Notes: generated from the letters alone by a model not told the origin. DNA of 64,000 nucleotides from Ignavibacteriales bacterium UBA1304 (GCA_002307295.1 DBTY01000039.1:62001-126000); one strand, 5' to 3'. Positions 26,380 through 36,705 are shown, numbered from the stretch's first letter. Numbers and translations: made by a program.

Positions 26380-27711
26380 ATGGATAATATTAAAGAGTTT
26401 CTATCAAAATACGCGGTTCGCATTACATTTTCTCTTGGAATAATACTGGAAGGATTATTTTTATTTTACCTGAAAGTAAATTTAGCGGGTAAAAATATAC
26501 CGGCATATATGGTCTGTTACGGAGGAGCCTTCCTCGTTTTTCTTGCGGCTGTTTTGATTATTAAAAATAAAAAACATGCGCCGGAGCGTAAAACGGACGA
26601 TTGGTATGCAAAATACAAAACGCCTGCGCTTATAATATTTTTTGGACTGCTGTTCCGGGCAACCCTAATACCTTCAGATATCACAACATCTGACGACGTG
26701 TACAGATATATATGGGAAGGCAAAGTATTGTATAACGGATTTAATCCGTATCAGCATCCTCCTGGCGACCCTGCGCTGATACCATTGTATTCAAAAGATC
26801 TTCCGGCAAAAGTTACATTTCATAACTTTGCGGCTATATATCCACCGCTTTCGCAGATGATATTTGTGGTAAATTATGTCTTTAGCGGCGAAAAAGATAC
26901 GGCTTTGAAATTTATTTTTCTTCTATGCGAAGCTGTAACTTTGATTTTTATAACCCTTTTGCTTAAAGAACGGAAAAAGGATTTGAACTTGGTTATTCTA
27001 TACGCCTGGCTGCCGCTGCCTATAATGGAGTATTTTGTAAACTCGCATGTAGACCCGTTAGGTATAATGTTTTTTGTTATGTTTTTATATTTTACCGAGA
27101 GAAATAAATTAATTCCTTCGGCGGTAGTTTTTACTCTGTCGTTTTTATCTAAGCTTTATCCTGTTTTTTTGCTTCCTTTAATTCTAAAAAAATACGGCTT
27201 CAAAAAATCAATAATCTTCGGCCTTATTTTTGCCGGAATGACAATAGCGTTTTTCTTGCCGTTTGTGCCTAAAGACAGGTTTGTTGCTGAGTCGCTGATC
27301 AAATATCTTACTAACTGGCAGTTTAACAGCTCCTTCTATTATATATTTCTGAACATTCTGCATAATGGATATCAGGCTAAAATAATATGTAATATATTTT
27401 TAATAATTACAGTGTTAGGCATATCGTATTATTACAAAGATTTTTTACGCGCAGTTACGTTTGTATTGCTTGCAGTAATAGCCTTTACCGCAACTATTTA
27501 CCCCTGGTACTTGGGCTGGATTGCGGCGTTAAATCCTTTATTTGGCTTGTATTCGCTGTTATCGTTTTACTTTACTATAAATTTTTCAAACTTAACTCCG
27601 TTGAGCGTTGGCTGGAAAGAGTATTGGCAGGTTACGCTTATTGAATACGTTCCATTTTATCTTTTACTGTTTTACGATATAAAAAAAATAAGATCGAAAT
27701 CCGGGGTATAA
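26380..27711 (+). CDS. GT-C membrane glycosyltransferase (GT87/mannosyltransferase-like)
   Basis: A 443-residue integral membrane protein with about ten to twelve helices. After helix 3 comes the loop TTSDDVYRYIWEGKVLYNGF, with the acidic pair expected in GT-C enzymes that use polyprenyl-phosphate sugars, followed by NPYQHPP. The family includes polyprenyl-phosphomannose-dependent alpha-mannosyltransferases (GT87, MptB-like). It would act on the periplasmic side, adding sugar to a lipid or protein acceptor. No dolichyl-phosphate synthase is nearby. Two propeller lipoproteins follow in the same direction after 78 bases, but co-transcription is not certain. Confidence 0.82.
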   Translation: MDNIKEFLSKYAVRITFSLGIILEGLFLFYLKVNLAGKNIPAYMVCYGGAFLVFLAAVLIIKNKKHAPERKTDDWYAKYKTPALIIFFGLLFRATLIPSDITTSDDVYRYIWEGKVLYNGFNPYQHPPGDPALIPLYSKDLPAKVTFHNFAAIYPPLSQMIFVVNYVFSGEKDTALKFIFLLCEAVTLIFITLLLKERKKDLNLVILYAWLPLPIMEYFVNSHVDPLGIMFFVMFLYFTERNKLIPSAVVFTLSFLSKLYPVFLLPLILKKYGFKKSIIFGLIFAGMTIAFFLPFVPKDRFVAESLIKYLTNWQFNSSFYYIFLNILHNGYQAKIICNIFLIITVLGISYYYKDFLRAVTFVLLAVIAFTATIYPWYLGWIAALNPLFGLYSLLSFYFTINFSNLTPLSVGWKEYWQVTLIEYVPFYLLLFYDIKKIRSKSGV

Positions 27712-27789
27712 ATAAATCCTTGACTATTAGTCGAATACTTTATAAAATGATAAATAATTAAAATTAATTATTTCACTTCGGGGATAATT

Positions 27790-29091
27790 ATGAGAATATT
27801 CAGAGGTTTAATCATTATCCTTTTATTTGCCTTTTTCCAGGGCTGTTCACAGGATAATAGCGTTGAACCTGTTAAAGAGAGCGACGGAAGAGTGCTGCTC
27901 AAAATTGATAGAGCAAACGCGCCCAAAAACGTAACTACTCTTACTGCATATTTGACGAGAACCGGGTATGATACTCTAAAAGCAACTCTGAATTTATTAT
28001 CAGATACGACTGCAGATTTATCGCTTCAAAATATCCCTGTCGGCGCCTGGAGCCTAAGAATTGATGCAAGAGACGTATCCGGTAATTTAGTTTATACGGG
28101 GCAAACTAACGTAACAATTGAATCTGCAATTATAACGCAGGTTAGTTTAACGCTTCAGCAGACTGACGGGAAAGACATCGGGAACGTTCATATACTTGTT
28201 AACTGGGGGGGCGGTACAAATAGCTGGGCCGACTTTAAAGGCAATCCAATTTGCAGAGGACTTAATTCCCCTTCTGATCAAGGGGGCGTTTTTAATCCTC
28301 ACGTATTAATAGATGATGGCTTACTAAGAATGTGGTTTACAAATTCTGGAACAAGGCGCTCTACTATAGGATATGCAGAGTCTTCTGACGGAGTGCTCTG
28401 GTCCCGCACTGAAGCGGGTCCTATTAGCCCTGGAAAAGCGGGAGCTTGGGATTCATTTTCTATTTTTGCCGGTCCGGTAATAAAAATTAACGGCGTTTAT
28501 TATATGTATTACAGCGGTCAGTCTTCTTCTGATGGTCAAAAAAGTATTGGCCTGGCAACTTCTGTAGATTGTGAAAATTGGATTAAAACATCCGACCCGG
28601 TTTTAACATTTCAAAACGGCGAAACTTCAAGCTTTGAAGCCGGTGATGTAATAAAAATTAATAATGCATATTATATGTATTATAGCAGTATAGACGCTAA
28701 TAACGACAAAATATGCCTTGCAACTTCTACTGATGGAATTGTCTGGACTAAATATTCCGGCAACCCAATTTTGTCGGCAGATAAAGCATGGGAGGGGCAG
28801 TCTGTTTGCATGCCTACTGTAATTGCAGATAGCTCAAAATATATAATGGTATATGGCAATGATACAGGCTCCAATCCTTCTGCCTTGGGCATGGCTGTTT
28901 CTTATGATGGAATTAATTGGAGCAAGGGCAGTCAGAACCCTTTTTTTACAAGTCAAAATGTGGCAAAACAGTGGGCAAGCTGTGTTTGGCATCCTTGTCT
29001 TAGAAAAATTAATAACGAATGGCTAATTTATTATACTGGGTATAATAAACATTTGAACTATGGCGCAATAGGTTTATTACAAAGAAATTAA
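27790..29091 (+). CDS. Lipoprotein with GH43/GH32-like five-bladed propeller, copy 1
   Basis: A 433-residue lipoprotein: signal with lipobox FFQGC (Cys19), a beta-rich domain of about 110 residues (KIDRANAPKNVTTLTAYLTR and onward), then a propeller built of repeats such as NAYYMYYSS, KICLATSTDGIVWTK and SKYIMVYG. This repeat style is that of the glycosyl-hydrolase 43/32/68 superfamily and its catalytically silent relatives. I cannot place the three catalytic acids with confidence, so enzymatic activity is open. It is closely related over its whole length to the next gene (29118-30428), and a dead third copy follows. Expected location: outer membrane, periplasmic or surface side. Confidence 0.82.
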   Translation: MRIFRGLIIILLFAFFQGCSQDNSVEPVKESDGRVLLKIDRANAPKNVTTLTAYLTRTGYDTLKATLNLLSDTTADLSLQNIPVGAWSLRIDARDVSGNLVYTGQTNVTIESAIITQVSLTLQQTDGKDIGNVHILVNWGGGTNSWADFKGNPICRGLNSPSDQGGVFNPHVLIDDGLLRMWFTNSGTRRSTIGYAESSDGVLWSRTEAGPISPGKAGAWDSFSIFAGPVIKINGVYYMYYSGQSSSDGQKSIGLATSVDCENWIKTSDPVLTFQNGETSSFEAGDVIKINNAYYMYYSSIDANNDKICLATSTDGIVWTKYSGNPILSADKAWEGQSVCMPTVIADSSKYIMVYGNDTGSNPSALGMAVSYDGINWSKGSQNPFFTSQNVAKQWASCVWHPCLRKINNEWLIYYTGYNKHLNYGAIGLLQRN

Positions 29092-29117
29092 GTAAAATAA
29101 ATGTGGGAAAAACAGCA

Positions 29118-30428
29118 ATGGGAAAAACTCTTCTTCTATTTTGTTTATTAACTGCTATTCTAATTATAGGTGGTTGTTCAAAAGATAACGTAGTAGGACC
29201 GGTGTCAACTCAGGATGGCGACGGTAAAATGCTTCTAAAAATTGATAAAACAAATACTCCTAAAAATGTAGCGACCGTAACGGCATATTTAGCAAGAACA
29301 AATTACGACACCCTAAAGGGGAGCCTGAATTTAGAATCCGATACTTCGGCAGATATAACATTTCAGAATATCTCTGTTGGGACGTGGCATCTTAAAATTG
29401 ACGCAAAAGATCAGTTGGGCTCTGTAACATATACAGGCGAAACAGACGTAATAATAGTAGAATCAATGACAACTCAGGTAAGTCTGACTTTGCAGCCGGT
29501 TAGCGGAAGCGTAGGCGGAATTTATATCTTAGTTAATTGGGGCTCGGCTACGGCATACACATGGACTGATTATTCAGGCAATCCGATTTTAAGCACAACT
29601 AATTCAGCTTCTGACGCTTATGGGGTCGTATCGCCAATGGTTCTGATAGAAGGGAACACATTCAAAATGTGGTATGAAGATGTTGGCGCTTCTGGAACTG
29701 GGGACGTTGGATATGCCGTTTCAAGCGACGGCTTAAGCTGGACAAGAGCTTCCACGCAGCCGGTACTTACGCATGGCGCTTCTGGGGCTTGGGATTCATA
29801 TGCCGTGGGACCAGGAACCGTGATTAAAATTGACGGCGTTTATATGATGTATTATGACGGTACTGATGGAACCCATAGTCAAACAGGATTAGCGACATCC
29901 ACAGACGGCATTAACTGGACGAAAAGAGCGAATCCCGTTTTATATGCAAGCAATGGCTGGGATGCAACTGCCGGAGCGCAGGATGTAATAAAAATTGGGA
30001 ATACTTATTATATGTTTTATGTAGGCAAACAATATTCTGCGTATGCTATAGGATTAGCGACGTCTACAGACGGCATTAACTGGACTAAATACTCGGGTAA
30101 TCCTATTCTATCAGCCGATAAGCCTTGGGAGGGAAGCGGCGTATATGTGCCTACGGTTATATATGATAATAACCAGTATATTATGGTATTCGCAAATGCA
30201 AATGACGCAAATACTGCTTTTGGCATGGCTACTTCTGCTGATGGAATTCATTGGACAAAGGACGGTTCTAACCCATTTTTTACTTATAAGAATACTTATA
30301 ACCAGTGGGCGAACTATATTCAATGCCCATGCATCAGAAAATACAATAACGAATGGAGAGTATACTATTCCGGTTATAATCCCGTTTTAAATCAAAGGAC
30401 AATAGCTCTTTTGCGAAAAATTTTTTAA
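29118..30428 (+). CDS. Lipoprotein with GH43/GH32-like five-bladed propeller, copy 2
   Basis: A paralogue of the preceding gene, 436 residues from the ATG at 29118; a GTG at 29103 would add five residues and is equally possible. Lipobox IIGGC places Cys20 as the lipidated residue. The linker domain (KIDKTNTPKNVATVTAYLAR) and propeller repeats (GVYMMYYDG, GLATSTDGINWTK occurring three times with small changes) match copy 1 closely. It begins 26 bases after copy 1 stops, so it is likely co-transcribed. The level of likeness suggests a fairly recent tandem duplication. Ligand or substrate unknown. Confidence 0.82.
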   Translation: MGKTLLLFCLLTAILIIGGCSKDNVVGPVSTQDGDGKMLLKIDKTNTPKNVATVTAYLARTNYDTLKGSLNLESDTSADITFQNISVGTWHLKIDAKDQLGSVTYTGETDVIIVESMTTQVSLTLQPVSGSVGGIYILVNWGSATAYTWTDYSGNPILSTTNSASDAYGVVSPMVLIEGNTFKMWYEDVGASGTGDVGYAVSSDGLSWTRASTQPVLTHGASGAWDSYAVGPGTVIKIDGVYMMYYDGTDGTHSQTGLATSTDGINWTKRANPVLYASNGWDATAGAQDVIKIGNTYYMFYVGKQYSAYAIGLATSTDGINWTKYSGNPILSADKPWEGSGVYVPTVIYDNNQYIMVFANANDANTAFGMATSADGIHWTKDGSNPFFTYKNTYNQWANYIQCPCIRKYNNEWRVYYSGYNPVLNQRTIALLRKIF

Positions 30429-30429
30429 T

Positions 30430-30582
30430 TAATAATTACTAAAATAGTTTCTTCGTTTATTAACTGTTATACTAATTACGGGTTGTTTGAAAAATAAAGG
30501 CGTAGAGCCGGTTTCAGTTCAGAATGGCGGCGGGGAAAGGCCGCATATAATTAATAAAAGAGTACGTTACAAAAATCTTTAA
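30430..30582 (+). pseudogene. Truncated third copy of the propeller lipoprotein gene
   Basis: Immediately after copy 2, bases 30448-30579 still encode FLRLLTVILITGCLKNKGVE followed by PVSVQNGGG, clearly the lipobox region of copy 2 (LLTAILIIGGCSKDNVVGPV and onward). The expected start is ATT instead of ATG, an in-frame TAG lies at 30445-30447, and after the QNGGG motif the frame runs only to a TAA at 30580. The rest of the gene is gone. This is the stub of a third tandem copy. Confidence 0.8.
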
Positions 30583-30738
30583 GGGTTTGTTAAAACGCTT
30601 AGGGTTCCCTATATTTAAAATATTATTAGGCTTTTTTATCCATAAATTATATCGTTATTTTTGGAAAACAGGAAGCCGGGCGCTTTTTATTTTTGCAGCG
30701 TCGTAAAACGAATTTATTAAATATTAAACTATTGCTGT

Positions 30739-31725
30739 ATGTATAACTTCTGCACTTTATTTGACACGCATTATCTTACTAGAGGAGTTGCTTTATATTA
30801 TTCGCTTGAAAAACATTGCGATGATTTTCATCTGTATATATTTGCCTTTAACGATAAGTGTTATGAAATTCTGAACAAGTTGAACCTCGCAAAAGCTACT
30901 ATTATCCCTCTGAAGGATTTTGAAGACGAGGAGCTCCTTAAAGTTAAGCCTACGCGCTCAATAGCGGAGTACTGCTGGACTTCAACTTCATCTACTATAC
31001 TTTATGTGCTAAAGAAATATAATGTAGAGAGCTGCACTTATTTAGACGCGGATATGTTTTTTTACTCTTCCCCAGCTCCAATTTTTGAAGAGATGGGCGA
31101 AAAATCAATCCTCTTAACCGAACACCGTTATTCGCTGCAATACAATAAGGCTATTAAAGCGGGTAAATACTGCGTTCAGTTTGTTACAATAAGAAACAAT
31201 AAGCAGGGGCTTGAAGCCCTTGCCTGGTGGCGTGATAGATGCCTGGAGTGGTGTTATGCGCGTCATGAAGACGGTAAATTTGGCGATCAGCTGTATTTGG
31301 ACGACTGGACTACCCGCTTTGAGGGAGTCCACGTAATGCAATATCTGGGGGGCGGGCTTGCAGCTTGGAATATACAGCAGTATGATTTTACTAAAACGGA
31401 CGGCAAGGTTATAGGAACAGAAAAAACTACCGGGCAAAAATTTAACGCGGTATTTTACCACTTCCATTATATGCGGTTTATTCAGAACGGCGAAGTTGAA
31501 CTCGGCAGGAGATTCCTTTCGGAAGACGTAAAAAATATTTTTTACAAACCTTATATTTCTTATCTTGACGAATTAAAAACAGAAATACTGCGGATAGACG
31601 ATTCTTTTGATCCGCATGGCGCAGCCCCAAAAGTAATTAACTGGAAGAGTCCTATTCTTTATGTTATCAGGAAGGCGGCCGGAACATATAACATATTTAA
31701 TAAAGAAATTTTCTTAAAGGATTAA
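30739..31725 (+). CDS. GT8-like glycosyltransferase
   Basis: A 328-residue GT-A-type cytoplasmic glycosyltransferase. FCTLFDTHYLTRGVALYYSL opens the nucleotide-binding fold, and CTYLDADMFFYSS has the DxD metal motif that binds the sugar nucleotide. The later YLGGGLAAWNIQQYDF and YHFHYMR segments resemble GT8-related proteins in polysaccharide clusters. Donor and acceptor are unknown. The stop codon touches the start of the FdtA-like gene, so the two are co-translated and probably serve one surface-sugar step. No ribosome site is obvious before the ATG. Confidence 0.82.
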   Translation: MYNFCTLFDTHYLTRGVALYYSLEKHCDDFHLYIFAFNDKCYEILNKLNLAKATIIPLKDFEDEELLKVKPTRSIAEYCWTSTSSTILYVLKKYNVESCTYLDADMFFYSSPAPIFEEMGEKSILLTEHRYSLQYNKAIKAGKYCVQFVTIRNNKQGLEALAWWRDRCLEWCYARHEDGKFGDQLYLDDWTTRFEGVHVMQYLGGGLAAWNIQQYDFTKTDGKVIGTEKTTGQKFNAVFYHFHYMRFIQNGEVELGRRFLSEDVKNIFYKPYISYLDELKTEILRIDDSFDPHGAAPKVINWKSPILYVIRKAAGTYNIFNKEIFLKD

Positions 31726-32094
31726 ATGGCTCATATAATAAATTTAACTACCCACTCTGATAAGAGAGGCAATCTAACTGTGATTGAAAGTCAAATCCCT
31801 TTTTCAATCAAACGAATTTTCTACATCTATGGAGTTGACGATTCTGTTAGAGGCGGGCATCGCCATCATAAAACTATTCAGGCTGCCGTTTGTCTTCATG
31901 GTAGCTGTATAGTTAGTAATAATGACGGAGAGAAAAAGGAAGATTTCCTGCTCGATCATCCAAGCAAGTGTTTAATATTGGAACAGCGGGACTGGCATAC
32001 GATGCATCATTTTACTCCCGACGCTGTTTTTCTTGTTTTCGCTTCCGAGCCGTTTGATCCGGCTGATTATATCTACGAAAAATATCCTGATTAA
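31726..32094 (+). CDS. FdtA/QdtA-like sugar-nucleotide cupin (WxcM-like)
   Basis: A 122-residue single-domain cupin. Residues GGHRHHKTIQAAVCLHGS (about 44-61) match the HxHH-type active-site strand of FdtA and QdtA, which isomerise dTDP-4-keto-6-deoxyglucose to 3-keto sugars for O-antigen and S-layer glycans. EQRDWHTMHHFTPDAVFLVFAS is the second conserved strand pair. The partner aminotransferase and the dTDP-sugar genes (rmlA, rmlB) are not in the window, so the enzyme works with genes elsewhere. It starts directly after the glycosyltransferase stop. Confidence 0.85.
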   Translation: MAHIINLTTHSDKRGNLTVIESQIPFSIKRIFYIYGVDDSVRGGHRHHKTIQAAVCLHGSCIVSNNDGEKKEDFLLDHPSKCLILEQRDWHTMHHFTPDAVFLVFASEPFDPADYIYEKYPD

Positions 32095-32120
32095 ATTTAA
32101 GAATAATTCCAGCAAACCTG

Positions 32121-32258
32121 TAACGTAGTCTTTTAGTCTGCGCCTTAGCTAGTTCCTAATTTGGCGCAAGTAAAAATAAGAACAAAAATCGCAGACTAAA
32201 AGTCTGCGTTACGAGGAACAAAAACTGCCAGGGCAGTCTTTGGCTCGTCTGGCAGGTC
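32121..32258. repeat. Cluster of three palindromic elements
   Basis: TAACGTAGTCTTTTAGTCTG at 32121-32140 recurs inverted at 32190-32212, where it forms the perfect hairpin CGCAGACT/AGTCTGCG (32190-32208). Between them GCGCC (32139-32143)/GGCGC (32163-32167) can pair. A further element at 32225-32258 (CTGCCAGGGCAG...CGTCTGGCAG) belongs to the CCTGCCAGG family. The cluster separates two convergent genes. Confidence 0.65.
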
Positions 32259-32272
32259 AAAAGTGTTGTTAA

Positions 32273-33172
32273 TTATTTACTTTTATTCGTATAAAAATCC
32301 CAGACTGCTTTTGCTATATCGGCTATAGTTTTTTCATTAGCCGCGTCATTGTCTTTTGTGTTAGAAACAAAAACGCAAAGGGCAAAATGATCGCCGTTTG
32401 GCAGCGTTACAATTCCAATATCGTTAACGGCGGCTGTGACTCCCTTTTCATTAACGCCGGATGATCCGGTTTTATGCGCAACTAATGTTCTGGCAGGAAG
32501 CTCTCCTTTTATTCTGTTTGCTCCGGTAGAAGTTTCTGTCATTATTTTCCATAAAAAATCATAGCTGCTTTTAGAGAGGATTTTACCATTGTAAAATTTC
32601 TGAAGCATCTGCACTGCGGCAAATGGAGTAGTCCAATTAGTAAACTGAACGTCCCAGTTTTTTCTCATGCCTCCTTCGGTAGCTTTTATTGCTATATCTT
32701 TAACGCCAATGCCATGCATATAAGCGTCTACCTTTTTTACGCCTCCAACAAGTTTGAATAAAATATCGCATCCATTGTTGTCGCTTTGGGAGACTGTATA
32801 GGAAAGAATTTCGCTTAAAGGGAGCCTGACATTTCCGTTAGTATATTTTTTCTTTAAAGGGCTCCAGGTATTGGCTGATAAATCGCTTTTTTTAATCAGG
32901 ATTTTTTGGTTTAACGAGAGCTTTCCTTTATCAACCTGATTTAAAACTGTAAGGGCAAGATGAAATTTAAAAACGCTTTGCATGGGGAAATGCTTGCCGC
33001 CGTTAACGCTTAAAGTGTCTTTGCTTTCAAAACCATAAAGCGCAACCCCAACATCGGCTTTCTTTTGCGAAACAATTTGCTCTATTTTTTGTCTTAATAA
33101 ATTTGTTTGAGCTATTGCCGCGGGGGTTAAATAACAGAATAATAAAATCAGTAAAAAAAATATTTTCTTCAT
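32273..33172 (-). CDS. Class A beta-lactamase, subclass A2
   Basis: Periplasmic serine beta-lactamase of 299 residues that hydrolyses penicillins and/or cephalosporins. Signal peptide about 1-21 (cleavage near AIAQ). All class A motifs are present: S66-V-F-K69, S130-D-N132, E166 in ATEGGM, and H233-K234-T-G-S. The residue after M169 is Arg instead of the usual Asn170, and VQFTNWTTP follows; this is the pattern of subclass A2 enzymes (CfxA, CblA, PER) common in Bacteroidota. No regulator of AmpR or BlaI type lies beside it. It is probably a chromosomal gene, though palindromic repeats flank its 3' end. Spectrum cannot be read from sequence. Confidence 0.93.
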   Translation of the reverse strand: MKKIFFLLILLFCYLTPAAIAQTNLLRQKIEQIVSQKKADVGVALYGFESKDTLSVNGGKHFPMQSVFKFHLALTVLNQVDKGKLSLNQKILIKKSDLSANTWSPLKKKYTNGNVRLPLSEILSYTVSQSDNNGCDILFKLVGGVKKVDAYMHGIGVKDIAIKATEGGMRKNWDVQFTNWTTPFAAVQMLQKFYNGKILSKSSYDFLWKIMTETSTGANRIKGELPARTLVAHKTGSSGVNEKGVTAAVNDIGIVTLPNGDHFALCVFVSNTKDNDAANEKTIADIAKAVWDFYTNKSK

Positions 33173-33280
33173 GAGTTATCTCCATTTGTTGGTTTTGTTG
33201 ACTTTAATTATGGGCGCTTCGAGCTCAGCGACCATTGGGTCGGTCTTTTTTTTAGCGTTCTGATTTATGGACAAACAATA

Positions 33281-34546
33281 TTATTTAATCTTTATTTTTT
33301 TAATTATTTCTGCAAGACTACGCGAAATATTACGGCGGTCGAATCTTTTAATTGCGTTCATGTCGGTATTGTATTTTGCAGCATTAATAAAAAACTCTTT
33401 TGCGTCGCTTGAATACTTGAACAAAGCCCCGGCGTTTGCCGCTTTAAGAATGTTCTCAACTTCGTCGTTATCGTCTCCAAAGGCAATTATCGGTTTACCT
33501 GTGCGTAAATACTCAAATAATTTGCCGGGTAAATGGCGCGGTTCAGTAGGGCAAACCATAAGGTAAGTTGCGTTTTGCATTTCTTCAATTAGTTTGTCGT
33601 ATGGCAAAAAGCCAAGGTAATCCGTATGTTCCAGCAATCCGTTAGATGCGATTGACTGCATAATTCCCGGGCTTACAGTGCCTGTAAATTTTAATCTTAT
33701 CCTCTGTCCGCCTGAAATCATTTCTTTAATAGTCTTCCAGAAATTTACAGGATTCTGAAAATCAAATATATTGCCGGAGTGAAGGATGACAATTTCATCC
33801 TTGGTAGCGGAAGGAGTAAAATTAACAAACTCGTCTTCGTCGTATCCCCAAAACAAAACGTTAGATTTGTTTTGCAGGACAGGATATTTTTTTACAAAAT
33901 CGTCTTTCATTGTTTCTGTTACAAATACCGCCTGACTGGAATTCTTGATTACGCTTTTTTCAAAATAATTATCAAGTGCAAGCGTAAGTCGGCTGCGTTT
34001 AAAGTTTTTATAATAAACTATATCTACCCATGGATCAATAAAAACGGGGATATGGGGGATAGAAAACAATTTGCTTAACCGCATCCCAATCAGCTGTGTA
34101 GTATGCGGAGGACCAATAGAAACAATGGCGTCAAACTTATTTTTACGAAGAAACGACGTGCCTGCTTTAACCGCATAAGGATACCAGCCCGCCCTTGCGT
34201 CGGGAACAAATAAGTTCATCCTGATCCATATTGAAATTCTGTGCGCAAGCCCTTTGTTTGTAAGGCTGATAGTTTCTGAAGCGACTAACTGTTCGTTTTT
34301 GTCTTTGCCAAGGAATTTTTTATAAAGATCAAAAGGCTCAAAAGCGTTGGTTTTTATAACCTCCAGATTTTTGTCAATCTGGTCTAATAAGCTAAGGTCT
34401 TTTTGAGAAAAAGTATCTTCCGCAACTGTAAGGACAGACGGAGTAAAGCCAAATTCAGGCAGATATTTTATTATTTTTAGCGGCCAGTGGATAGAGGCCT
34501 TGCCGGATGGCGGCCAATAATACGATATAAATAGAACTCTGTTCAT
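33281..34546 (-). CDS. GT4-like (GT-B) glycosyltransferase
   Basis: A 421-residue GT-B glycosyltransferase. The N-terminal half opens with FISYYWPPSGKASIHWPLKI, the usual acceptor-side loop of family 4 proteins. The C-terminal half has the nucleotide-sugar site (VILHSGNIFDFQNP near 245 and PTEPRHLPGKLFEYLRTGKP near 350, the E-x7-E-like motif). It likely adds a sugar to a lipid-linked or surface polysaccharide. The start overlaps the stop of the methyltransferase gene (TAATG), so they are translationally coupled. Its substrate is unknown. Confidence 0.83.
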   Translation of the reverse strand: MNRVLFISYYWPPSGKASIHWPLKIIKYLPEFGFTPSVLTVAEDTFSQKDLSLLDQIDKNLEVIKTNAFEPFDLYKKFLGKDKNEQLVASETISLTNKGLAHRISIWIRMNLFVPDARAGWYPYAVKAGTSFLRKNKFDAIVSIGPPHTTQLIGMRLSKLFSIPHIPVFIDPWVDIVYYKNFKRSRLTLALDNYFEKSVIKNSSQAVFVTETMKDDFVKKYPVLQNKSNVLFWGYDEDEFVNFTPSATKDEIVILHSGNIFDFQNPVNFWKTIKEMISGGQRIRLKFTGTVSPGIMQSIASNGLLEHTDYLGFLPYDKLIEEMQNATYLMVCPTEPRHLPGKLFEYLRTGKPIIAFGDDNDEVENILKAANAGALFKYSSDAKEFFINAAKYNTDMNAIKRFDRRNISRSLAEIIKKIKIK

Positions 34547-35148
34547 TATGGTTTTTGTTTTATGCCAATAAATTGTATGACAATCGCTTCTCCCTGATGA
34601 AGCCTGCCTTCGGAAAGCGTTATAGTTTCTTTGCTGAATAAATCAAAATCGAGCGGTTTATAATACCTGACTATATCTTCAAGAGAATAGAGCAGTTCTG
34701 CGTCTTTAGGCCCTCCGGAAGTTTTTGTTATCTGATCTTTTTCAAAAACTTCGGTAATGAGTTTGCCTCCCGGTTTAAGCGAGCCGACGGCGTTTTGTGT
34801 AATCAATTCGGCCGTTTCGTCAGGGACGTGTAGGAAAAATATTCCAACCGCGTCGTAGGTTTCCGCCGGGATATTAAACGTTTGTAAATCGGCTACCTGA
34901 TAGTTGATCTCAACGTTATTTTCACGCGCAAGCTTAAGAGCTTTTAGTTTAGCGTTTTCGCTTATGTCAATGGCGTCTACCAGCCAGCCAAGCTTAGCGG
35001 CAAATACGGCGTTTCGTCCTTCTCCTTCGGCAAGCAAAAGAAGTCTTCCTGGAGCGAGTTTTTCTATCTGCTGCCTGAAAAATTCGTTAGGCTCTTTTCC
35101 GTAAATATATTCATCAGCGGAAAAACGTTCGTCCCAAAAATTATCCAT
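34546..35148 (-). CDS. SAM-dependent methyltransferase (class I, TehB-like)
   Basis: A 200-residue class I methyltransferase. The SAM-binding motif I is LLLLAEGEGRNAVFAAKLG (about 36-54), followed by the acidic DAIDIS and motif VADLQTFNIPAETYDAV. The N-terminal WDERFSADEYIYGKEPNEFF is typical of TehB-like and thiol methyltransferase-like proteins. Its substrate could be a small molecule such as tellurite or a metabolite; nothing distinguishes them here. It overlaps the GT4-like gene by one base (TAATG). The pair may be a surface modification unit or merely packed together. Confidence 0.83.
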   Translation of the reverse strand: MDNFWDERFSADEYIYGKEPNEFFRQQIEKLAPGRLLLLAEGEGRNAVFAAKLGWLVDAIDISENAKLKALKLARENNVEINYQVADLQTFNIPAETYDAVGIFFLHVPDETAELITQNAVGSLKPGGKLITEVFEKDQITKTSGGPKDAELLYSLEDIVRYYKPLDFDLFSKETITLSEGRLHQGEAIVIQFIGIKQKP

Positions 35149-35181
35149 TCAAATCCTATGTCAAATAAAGCTTCCTGTACC

Positions 35182-35210
35182 GTCATTCTTAGACTACCGC
35201 TCAGGATGAC
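35182..35210. repeat. Dispersed palindrome GTCATTCTTAG/CTCAGGATGAC
   Basis: Second example of the element type at 11528. Arms of 11 bases with G-T wobble. It lies between the gdhA terminator and the methyltransferase start. Confidence 0.5.
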
Positions 35211-35236
35211 AAAAAGTTTTATTCAGTTAAATAATA

Positions 35237-35272
35237 AATAACCGGGGCACATTTTACTATACTCCGGTTATT
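35237..35272 (-). terminator. Probable terminator of gdhA
   Basis: Nine-base arms AATAACCGG/CCGGTTATT separated by 18 bases, 17 bases beyond the gdhA stop. The minus-strand 3' side runs into TATTATTTAAC, a weak T-rich tail. Confidence 0.55.
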
Positions 35273-35288
35273 CAAATAAAAATAATGT

Positions 35289-36638
<1,350 letters not shown>

Positions 36639-36683
36639 TTATAATGATAAAATGGAATTATTCCATAAAATTGTGGTTTAAAA

Positions 36684-36705
36684 CGCCGAAGAAAAAACTT
36701 CGGCG
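36684..36705 (-). terminator. Intrinsic terminator of ychF
   Basis: On the minus strand: stem CGCCGAAG/CTTCGGCG with a 6-base T loop, followed by TTTT. It lies about 100 bases after the ychF stop and just upstream of gdhA, so it insulates the two. Confidence 0.75.

Noticed and set aside
32273..33172. Beta-lactamase as a mobile resistance gene
   Set aside because: No transposase, integrase, or composite ends nearby; only palindromic extragenic repeats, which occur throughout the window.
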